Assembly (NCBI GenBank): GCA_964503275.1
Contig: CAZCZO010000005.1
Location: 62,001 to 126,000 of the forward strand
DNA from: DASRAP01 sp964503275
GTDB taxonomy: Bacteria; Gemmatimonadota; Gemmatimonadetes; Gemmatimonadales; Gemmatimonadaceae
DNA: 64,000 bases
Reading direction: 5' to 3'
Both the position numbers and the translations under genes were made by a program. Positions 58,286 to 64,000 of this stretch are shown here, piece by piece. The first letter of the stretch is position 1; each line of letters begins with the position of its first letter. The notes beneath the pieces were generated by a model, which ran no database searches, was not told the origin of the DNA, and saw only the letters and a list, made by a program, of their open reading frames with translations.

Positions 58286-60267
58286 GTCCCGCGGTGCCAT
58301 CGGACCAGCTCACCGCTCGGCAGGAGGCTCCCCGCCGACGGGTCGGTGCGGCCCACCGCACCGCCCTCGACCACCTGCACGCGGAAGCCGGCCTGATGCA
58401 GTCGCGCCAGCGCGTCGCGCGCCGACAGGCCGTGCACGTCGGGCACGCGTCGATCGCGGACGACCACGGCGCGTTGGATCGGCTGCGCCGGCAGCGTCAG
58501 TACGATCGGCACGTCGCCGTCGCTGCCCAGGCGTCCCGAGGCTTCGGCGACGATGCGCCGCAGACTGTCGGCCCGCGCCGCGACCTGCGGCGTGGGCGGC
58601 GGGGCCGGCTTGCGCCGCAGGCGACCCGCATCGAGCGCCGCATCACTCGACGCGATCGCCGCCTCGAGGACCGTCCGCAGGACCGGTGCCGCGACCTGCC
58701 CGCCGTAGTACGAGCCCCCCGACGGCGCGTCCAGTTTCACCAGGACCACCAACTGTGGTTCATCGGCCGGGAACAGGCCGACGAAGTTCGCGTTGTATTC
58801 CCCCTGCACGTAGCGCCCGTTCACGGTGCGCTGCGCGGTGCCGCTCTTCCCGCCGACCTCGTAGGTGGCCAGGTCGGCGCGACTCCCAGTCCCACTGTCC
58901 ACGACCGTCCGGAGCAGACGGCGCATCGTGCTCGCCGTGCCACTCGAGATCACCCGCCGCACCGGCCGCGGGGTCGCGCGTCGCAGCACCTGGCCGTCCG
59001 CGCTCCGGATCTCCTTGATCAGTTGCGGCTGCATCAGCACCCCATCGTTCGCGATCGCCCCGTAGGCCGCTGCGAGTTGCACGGGCGTGACCATGATCTC
59101 GTAGCCCATGGACAGCGAGGCCTTGGACTGCTTGGACCAGCGCGCCGGACTGCGGAACGTCCCTGGCGCCTCGCTCGGGAAGGGGATGCCGGTGGTGACG
59201 CCGAAGCCGAAGTCGCGCAGCGCCTCGTAATGCTCCTGCGGCGTCAGCGCCTCGGCGGCGAGGATCATCCCGATGTTGCTGGACTGCTGGATGACCTCGG
59301 TGAAGGTCATCGAGGCGGCGCGGTGCACGTCCTTCACGGTCCGGCCGGCGAAGGTGAAGACACCGTTGTGGGTCGGGAAGGTGCGATCCAGTGGGACCCG
59401 CCCGCGGTCCAGCAACGCGGCCGCGACGAAGGGTTTGAGGGTCGAGCCCGGCTCGATGGGCTCGGTCAGCGCGGTCGCGGTGGTGGCCAGCGTATCGCGA
59501 CGGCGGCTGGCCAGTGCGAGGAGATCGCCGCTCTGAGGATCGAGCACCACGATGTCGCCCCCGCTCGCGCCACTGCGTTCGACCGCGTCCGCCAACGCCC
59601 GCTCCGCGATGTCCTGCAAGCCCAGCCGGATCGTGAGCACCACCGCGCTGCCTTCGCGTGGCTCGACGCGGCCGAGCTGCGGCGAGCGTGCCGCGTGTCC
59701 ATCGACGTCCCGCACCGCCCCCACGCGCCCCGGGGTCCCGCGGAGCAATGAGTCGAGCGTGAGCTCAATGCCATCGACCCCTGCGCCGCCTGGCGCGGCA
59801 TGTCCCACCAAGCCACGGAGCCCCGCCAACGGCGGCGGCGTCCGTTCCAGCACGGCTTCGGGGTACACCCCACGCAATGCCGCGAGCTCGCGGACGTCGG
59901 ACATCAGGAAACGGCCCGGCACCTGCACCCACTTCCGCGCACTGTCCGCGAGCTTGGCCAAGACCGGCTCGGCGATGTCGAGGGTGCGCAGACCCGCGAT
60001 GAGTCGCGAGCGACCTGCGGCCGTGAGCTCGCGGGGCGCGACGGCCAACTGGATCAGCGAACGGCTCTCGACGAGGACCGTGCCGCCCGCGTCGAGGATG
60101 GGTCCGCGCGGCGCCGGCAACTCGACGGCGGTCGTCTGTTGGCGCACGGCCTGCGCGCGCCACGACGGGGCCTGCACCACTTGGACATACCCCGCGCGCG
60201 CGACGATCGCCCCGGCGAAAAGCAGGAAGCACGCGTGCACCAGCGTGAGGCGGCTAGGGTGTGTCAC
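58282..60267 (-). CDS. ftsI: Septal penicillin-binding protein (FtsI/PBP2-type) with PASTA domain
   Basis: Transpeptidase that cross-links septal peptidoglycan with FtsW; 661 residues, GTG start. One N-terminal membrane helix is followed by the dimerisation region. Catalytic motifs are STLK (Ser275, Lys278), SSN (329-331) and KSGT (474-477). After about residue 595, RVPDVHGLSARDALARLHQAGFRVQVVEGG is a PASTA domain, which is usual in monoderms and less so in diderm FtsI. ftsL overlaps its start by 14 bases. Confidence 0.94.
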   Translation of the reverse strand: MTHPSRLTLVHACFLLFAGAIVARAGYVQVVQAPSWRAQAVRQQTTAVELPAPRGPILDAGGTVLVESRSLIQLAVAPRELTAAGRSRLIAGLRTLDIAEPVLAKLADSARKWVQVPGRFLMSDVRELAALRGVYPEAVLERTPPPLAGLRGLVGHAAPGGAGVDGIELTLDSLLRGTPGRVGAVRDVDGHAARSPQLGRVEPREGSAVVLTIRLGLQDIAERALADAVERSGASGGDIVVLDPQSGDLLALASRRRDTLATTATALTEPIEPGSTLKPFVAAALLDRGRVPLDRTFPTHNGVFTFAGRTVKDVHRAASMTFTEVIQQSSNIGMILAAEALTPQEHYEALRDFGFGVTTGIPFPSEAPGTFRSPARWSKQSKASLSMGYEIMVTPVQLAAAYGAIANDGVLMQPQLIKEIRSADGQVLRRATPRPVRRVISSGTASTMRRLLRTVVDSGTGSRADLATYEVGGKSGTAQRTVNGRYVQGEYNANFVGLFPADEPQLVVLVKLDAPSGGSYYGGQVAAPVLRTVLEAAIASSDAALDAGRLRRKPAPPPTPQVAARADSLRRIVAEASGRLGSDGDVPIVLTLPAQPIQRAVVVRDRRVPDVHGLSARDALARLHQAGFRVQVVEGGAVGRTDPSAGSLLPSGELVRWHRGT

Positions 60268-60550
60268 GGCGGGCGGGTCGGAGGATCGTGATCACATGGC
60301 TGTCGCTGGGAATGCGCATGCCGAGGCGCTCCTCCGCGACGCGCGCGAGTCGCGCCCGGCTGGCGGCGTCGCGGACTTCGCTCTGCAGCACCGCCCGGCG
60401 CGCGGCGAGGTCCGCGCGCTGCTGTTCGAGTTGTTCGATCCTGCGGACCTGCGCCACGCCCACGCTGCGGCGCCAAATGACACTTCCCGTCATCAGCACG
60501 AACCCCAGCAGAAGCAGCGCGACGATCCCTCGCCCACGCATTCGACTCAC
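60254..60550 (-). CDS. ftsL: Cell division protein FtsL
   Basis: Small bitopic division protein, 98 residues: one hydrophobic segment (IVALLLLGFVLMTGSVIWRRSVG) then a leucine-heptad coiled coil (QVRRIEQLEQQRADLAARRAVLQSEVRDAASRARLARVAEERLGM). Assignment rests on size, topology and place between rsmH and ftsI, since FtsL is poorly conserved. GTG 60550 shares GTGA with the rsmH stop; an ATG at 60541 is an alternative. Confidence 0.85.
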   Translation of the reverse strand: MSRMRGRGIVALLLLGFVLMTGSVIWRRSVGVAQVRRIEQLEQQRADLAARRAVLQSEVRDAASRARLARVAEERLGMRIPSDSHVITILRPARRDTP

Positions 60551-61548
60551 CCCGCGCGCCGCCACGCACGCAATTTTGCGCTCCGAGCGCGGGGATTCCG
60601 CGCCGTCTCTTCGGGGGACGCTTCGATGGGCTTGCGGGTCACGGTGGTCCCCAGCGCCACGCCGCCGCAGGTGCAGTAGGGGTGCTTGGGCGGGCAGGTG
60701 CAGGCGGTGGACCAGGCCTGGAAGGCGCGCTTCACCAGCCGATCCTCGCCCGAATGGTAGGCGATCACCGCGAGGATGCCGCCGGGCGCGAGGCGGTCGC
60801 GCCAGGCCGGCAGCGCGCGCTGCAACTCGCCCAGCTCATCGTTGACCACGATCCGCACCGCCTGGAACAGCCGCGCGAAGTCGGCGGGTCCCGAGCGCGG
60901 GCCGAGCGTCTCTCGAATGGCGCCGACCAAGTCGTCCGCCGTGGCGAGCGCCTGTCGCTGCCGTCTCCGCACGATGGTGTGCGCGAGCGCGCGGGCACGG
61001 GGCTCGTCGGCGTGTTCCCGGAAGGTCGTCGTCAGCGTGGCCAGATCGGCCGTGTTGAGGAAGTCGGCGGCCGACTCGCCGCCCTGCCCCATGCGCATGT
61101 CGAGCGGCGCGCCTTCGCGGAACGAGAACCCACGCGCGGTCTCGTCGATCTGATGCGACGAGATCCCGAGATCGAGGAGCACGGCGTCCACGATGACGTC
61201 GCCGAGGTCCGGATGCTCAGCGGCGTCGGCGAACGTCGCCGCGATGATCCGCAGCGCTCCTGACTCGAGGTACGCGCCGAGCCGCCGCCGCGCCGCCGCC
61301 TGTGCGTCGGGATCGCGGTCGACGCCGATCACCCTCTGCCCGCGCGCCAGCAAGGCCGCGCTGTGCCCGCCGCCACCGAGCGTGCCGTCCACCACGGTGC
61401 TCGCGTCCGCAAGCAGGCCGAGGACCTCTTGCAGCAGGACCGGTTCGTGGTAGCTGGTCGCGGTCGGCGCGTCGGGGGCCGAACGGAGCGCGCCCGCCGA
61501 TGCCGAGGCATCAGCGGGCGCGTGCAGGGGCTCGGCGTCGGGGGTCAG
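60547..61548 (-). CDS. rsmH: 16S rRNA (cytosine-1402-N4)-methyltransferase
   Basis: SAM-dependent methylation of C1402 of 16S rRNA. TSYHEPVLLQEVLGLLADASTVVDGTLGGGGHSAALL is the RsmH start with the SAM loop, DAVLLDLGISSHQID and GGILAVIAYHSGEDRLVKRAF are further landmarks, and PKHPYCTCGG and RARSAKLRAWRR end it. No ATG, GTG or TTG exists in frame between GTG 61704, deep inside the TPR gene, and the conserved domain. I place the start at CTG 61548, which shares CTGA with the TPR stop; CTG 61554 is also possible (AGGTGGG upstream). The start is the uncertain part. Confidence 0.9.
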   Translation of the reverse strand: MTPDAEPLHAPADASASAGALRSAPDAPTATSYHEPVLLQEVLGLLADASTVVDGTLGGGGHSAALLARGQRVIGVDRDPDAQAAARRRLGAYLESGALRIIAATFADAAEHPDLGDVIVDAVLLDLGISSHQIDETARGFSFREGAPLDMRMGQGGESAADFLNTADLATLTTTFREHADEPRARALAHTIVRRRQRQALATADDLVGAIRETLGPRSGPADFARLFQAVRIVVNDELGELQRALPAWRDRLAPGGILAVIAYHSGEDRLVKRAFQAWSTACTCPPKHPYCTCGGVALGTTVTRKPIEASPEETARNPRARSAKLRAWRRAG

Positions 61549-63269
61549 CGGCAGAGCAAACCCACCTGCTGTTCGGCGTAGCCGGAGATGTTCGGCAGGA
61601 CGCCGAGGACGGCACCCGCCGTGTTCGGATCCACGCGCCCGCCCTGCGGGATGAAGATCTGGGCTTGCGTCGCGGCCTCTTGGGCCTCCTTCGCCAGCGC
61701 ACACGCCGCCGCGCGATCCGTCTTCGCGACCTCGGGCAGGTCGGTGGCCGCGAACTGTGCCACGAAGAAGTGGCCGAGACCGAGGATGAACTTCGCGTTG
61801 ATGTTCGTCGGATCGATCTCCTCGGCCAGCTTCGCGAACGGAATGATCTTCCGCGCCGCCGCGAGGGTCTTCTGCTCGTTGGTGATCTTCAGGAACCCAT
61901 TGGCCAGCGTCGTCGCGTAGCCCGAGGTGGTGGCCTTGTCCTCGCCGTTCGCCGCCGCAGCGCGGAGGACGGACATGACCGAGTCGGGCATCGCCATCTC
62001 GTTGTAGGCGCGTGCCATCAGCAACCGGGCATTCGGCATCTTGGGCTCGATGGCGAGCGCCTTGCGCAGCGCGTCGATGGACTGCGGATACTGGCCGATG
62101 CCCTGCAGGACCTGTCCAAGCGTGAGCGGCAGGTTGGGGTCTTCGGGGAACTTCGCCACGCCGCGGGCCAGGACCTCGGCGGACTTCTGCGGCTGGCTGT
62201 CGGCCTGATACGCCGCCGCCATGCGCTCGAAGTACTTGACGTCCGCCGAGGCGGTGTCGACGACCGCGAGGACCTGCCCCTTCTCGATCACGTCCTTCCA
62301 GCGCGCGGAGGCGATGAGGAGGCGGAACTGCAGTCGCAGCAGGTCAGGATCCTCGGGGGTCTCCTTGAGCGCGGTCTCGAGGATCGGCAGCGCCACGTCG
62401 GCGCGGCGCATGGCCTCGAGGTTGCCGACGATCTGCTCCACCAAGCGCGGGTCGCCGGCCTCCACCGCCACCAACTGCGAGGCCGTCTGCGCCATGGAGT
62501 TGGTGTCACCCTTGATGAGGTACTGCTCCATGGCGACGTACAGCGCGCGCGGCTGGCGCGGGTCGCGGTCCAGGACATCCTTGGCCGCGGCCAGCACTTC
62601 GTCGGGCGACTTCTTGGCCTGCGACAGGGCGAAGACCAGGCAGACCCGCGAGATCATCGCCTCGGGGTAGGCCGCGATGCCGGCGCGCGCGGCCGCCTCG
62701 GCCGCCGCGGAGTTGCCGTCGCGCAACGCGCTGTTGCACTTGCGCTCGTGCTCCAGCTGCTTGCGGACCACCTGCAGCTTGCGCGTGAAATCGGCCGCCG
62801 CGGCGGCGAGCGTCTTGCCCTCGCCGGGCGCGACGACATCGCGAAGGGCCATGTCGCGGGTCAGCGCGATCGCGCCACCGACACTGAACCCGTCCGCGGT
62901 CTTGGTGACGGTGCCAACGAGGATCTCGTCAGCGCGAAGCACCTGGCCGAGCTGCTTCGCGTCGAGCGTGTTGAGCGGCTCGTCCGTGGCATAGCCGGAC
63001 CCTTCGAGGTAGCCCTCCACCTGCTGCTTCGGGATCACCCACAGTTCGCGGGACGAGATCCGCGCCGTGAGCTGCGAGCGCATCTCGTCGGCGGCCTTGA
63101 CCGCCAGCGTCTTGTCGTTGTCCGCCGTCCGAAAGGCCGTGACCAACATGAAGGGCGCGCCCGGCGCCGGCGTGCGCTGCGCCTCGAGCGCCACCGGAGC
63201 GAGGCCGAGCAGAACGCCAACGGTCGCGGCCCCAAGGGCCAGCGGAGTCACAGGGAACCGACGCGACAC
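61545..63269 (-). CDS. Exported TPR-repeat protein
   Basis: 574 residues with a signal peptide (VSRRFPVTPLALGAATVGVLLGLAPVALEAQ). GGAGGAG before the GTG at 63269 fixes the start. Residues 35-160 form a possible periplasmic sensor-like part (LVTAFRTADNDKTLAVKAADEMRSQL...WVIPKQQVEGYLEGSGY, reminiscent of TolB-like amino domains). From about 170 come tetratricopeptide repeats, e.g. AAEAAARAGIAAYPEAMISRVCLVFAL and PQSIDALRKALAIEPKMPNARLLMARAYNEM. Role unknown. It leads into the dcw cluster. Confidence 0.85.
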   Translation of the reverse strand: MSRRFPVTPLALGAATVGVLLGLAPVALEAQRTPAPGAPFMLVTAFRTADNDKTLAVKAADEMRSQLTARISSRELWVIPKQQVEGYLEGSGYATDEPLNTLDAKQLGQVLRADEILVGTVTKTADGFSVGGAIALTRDMALRDVVAPGEGKTLAAAAADFTRKLQVVRKQLEHERKCNSALRDGNSAAAEAAARAGIAAYPEAMISRVCLVFALSQAKKSPDEVLAAAKDVLDRDPRQPRALYVAMEQYLIKGDTNSMAQTASQLVAVEAGDPRLVEQIVGNLEAMRRADVALPILETALKETPEDPDLLRLQFRLLIASARWKDVIEKGQVLAVVDTASADVKYFERMAAAYQADSQPQKSAEVLARGVAKFPEDPNLPLTLGQVLQGIGQYPQSIDALRKALAIEPKMPNARLLMARAYNEMAMPDSVMSVLRAAAANGEDKATTSGYATTLANGFLKITNEQKTLAAARKIIPFAKLAEEIDPTNINAKFILGLGHFFVAQFAATDLPEVAKTDRAAACALAKEAQEAATQAQIFIPQGGRVDPNTAGAVLGVLPNISGYAEQQVGLLCR

Positions 63270-63336
63270 AGATGCTCCTCCAGTCAGGAAGCTGCAGCAC
63301 CGGGGACACGCCCCGGGCTGAGGGTCCAACGATGAG

Positions 63337-63410
63337 TGGGCGAAGAGGGACTCGAACCCCCGACACCCTGCGTGTAAGGCAGGTGCTCTAACCAACTGAG
63401 CTATTCGCCC
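63337..63410 (-). tRNA. tRNA-Val (anticodon UAC)
   Basis: 74 bases fold into a standard cloverleaf: acceptor stem GGGCGAA/TTCGCCC with A73, D-arm GCTC...GAGC, anticodon stem CCTGC/GCAGG with loop CTTACAC (anticodon TAC), five-base variable region, and T-arm GGGGG-TTCGAGT-CCCTC. CCA is not encoded. It lies between a 55-residue protein gene and the TPR gene on the same strand. Confidence 0.97.
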
Positions 63411-63449
63411 TTCTACGTCCGAACGCCCCCGGATGCTGAACGAATGCTC

Positions 63450-63617
63450 TTACCGCAAGATCGCGACCGGGACCAACACGCAGTACCCGAGCACGAGCAA
63501 CAGCGGCGCCACCGTCTCACCACCCCGCCACAGGTCGGCATAGCCCGCGACGAGGGTCGCAGCGGCCACGCCCCACCACAGCAGGGACTTGGATCGGGAA
63601 GAAGGTGTGTCGGTCAT
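63450..63617 (-). CDS. Small membrane protein, 55 residues, unknown
   Basis: ATG 63617 to TAA 63450 encodes MTDTPSSRSKSLLWWGVAAA... with two hydrophobic segments (LLWWGVAAATLVAGYADLW and APLLLVLGYCVLVPVAIL). It starts 14 bases after the previous stop on the same strand and so is probably in that transcript. Codon pattern and topology make it a credible gene; no family recognised. Confidence 0.65.
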   Translation of the reverse strand: MTDTPSSRSKSLLWWGVAAATLVAGYADLWRGGETVAPLLLVLGYCVLVPVAILR

Positions 63618-63631
63618 GGGAACGGAGTAGG

Positions 63632-64000
63632 TTAGGGAGAGGCCGGAGGGGTGTCAAGCAACCCCTCCCCCTTTGGAGGGGGCGTTGGCGGCAGCAGCGC
63701 ATCGAGCGCGCTCTCGCGGGCGCGGCGCTCCTGCTCTGCCTCTGCGGCCCGAAGCGCCTCCAACCGTCGACGATCCCGGCGGCGGCGACGCACGTACACG
63801 GGAAGCAGGACCACCAACATTACCCCGGCCGCCACCGCGAGGTCCCCCGCCAGCGCCAGCGCCCCGTACCGCATCTGCGTCCGCCGCACCCAGTAGGTCT
63901 CGAAGCCGGTCACGGTCATGCCGTACGCCTGCCGCATCGCCTGTTCCAGCGACTGCGTCTCCACCCAATACGTGAAGAACAACGACAGGCCGCGCGCCGG
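63632..64000 (-). CDS. C-terminus of probable peptidase MA-like membrane protein (5' end outside window)
   Basis: Only the last 122 residues are visible. FFTYWVETQSLEQAMRQAYGMTVTGFETYWVRR fits the end of a peptidase MA (gluzincin-type) domain, and one membrane helix (LAVAAGVMLVVLLPVYV) follows, with a basic cytoplasmic tail. The zinc motif HExxH lies outside the window, so the call is tentative. The final TPPPKGEGLLDTPPASP is encoded by a G/C palindrome and looks like added repeat sequence. Confidence 0.55.
   Translation of the reverse strand, partial: PARGLSLFFTYWVETQSLEQAMRQAYGMTVTGFETYWVRRTQMRYGALALAGDLAVAAGVMLVVLLPVYVRRRRRDRRRLEALRAAEAEQERRARESALDALLPPTPPPKGEGLLDTPPASP
63662..63681. repeat. 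G/C palindrome encoding a PPPKGEG-like tail
   Basis: CCCCTCC and GGAGGGG arms surround CCCTTT in the last codons of the partial gene. Palindromes of this kind, reading PPPKGEG on one strand, are known as small dispersed repeats in many GC-rich genomes (general knowledge, not checked here). Confidence 0.45.

Overview
This window is GC-rich bacterial chromosome with almost no spacer DNA. I count 54 protein genes, two of them cut by the window edges, and one tRNA. The largest gap between genes is about 190 bases, between ftsA and ftsZ. I see no mobile element, CRISPR array or rRNA. The source is best read as a Gram-negative-type (diderm) bacterium, probably from the Gemmatimonadota. This is an inference from high GC, secreted proteins whose signal peptides end in A-Q, VPS10/BNR-type repeat proteins, outer-membrane beta-barrel candidates, a meso-diaminopimelate-type MurE, and HPr kinase with a mannose-type PTS. 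No marker gene here settles it.

Layout. Positions 1-13416 (all minus strand) form one long, tightly packed run. In transcription order it holds an FmdB-like protein, argS, a PfkB-type kinase, purM, a secreted barrel-like protein, ribD, ribE, ribBA, ribH, nusB, a glycosyltransferase, hprK, PTS EIIA, EIIB, EIIC and EIID, and HPr, which runs off the left edge. Positions 13503-24406 (minus) hold a lipoprotein, an outer-membrane protein and a receiver-kinase, then miaB, comEC, fbp, a methylmalonyl-CoA-mutase-type subunit and an unrecognised zinc-ribbon/membrane protein. Positions 24529-33340 switch strands: alr (minus) diverges from mazG (plus), which converges on a VPS10-like protein; asnS (minus) diverges from a plus-strand serine hydrolase-copC-copD cluster. 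Positions 33383-39586 (minus) hold a sugar cassette: a sodium/solute symporter, a sugar-1-phosphate nucleotidyltransferase, a GHMP kinase, a UDP-sugar-type epimerase and a PQQ-type sugar dehydrogenase.

Positions 39726-63269 (minus) are an extended division and cell wall (dcw) cluster. In transcription order: a TPR protein, rsmH, ftsL, ftsI with a PASTA domain, murE, murF, mraY, murD, ftsW, murG, murC, ftsQ, ftsA, ftsZ, an M23 peptidase, a VWA membrane protein, ftsY and recG. mraZ, murB and ddl are not in their usual places. Upstream lie tRNA-Val(UAC), a 55-residue membrane protein and the end of a probable peptidase-MA-type protein.

Two sequence-level patterns stand out. First, adjacent genes are very often joined by a four-base overlap in which the start codon shares NTGA with the preceding stop: ATGA, GTGA, TTGA and, for rsmH, possibly CTGA. 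Second, several transcription-unit starts carry a TANNNT box followed directly by TCAGGG or a close variant. At ftsY and the serine hydrolase the ATG follows at once, which suggests leaderless mRNAs.
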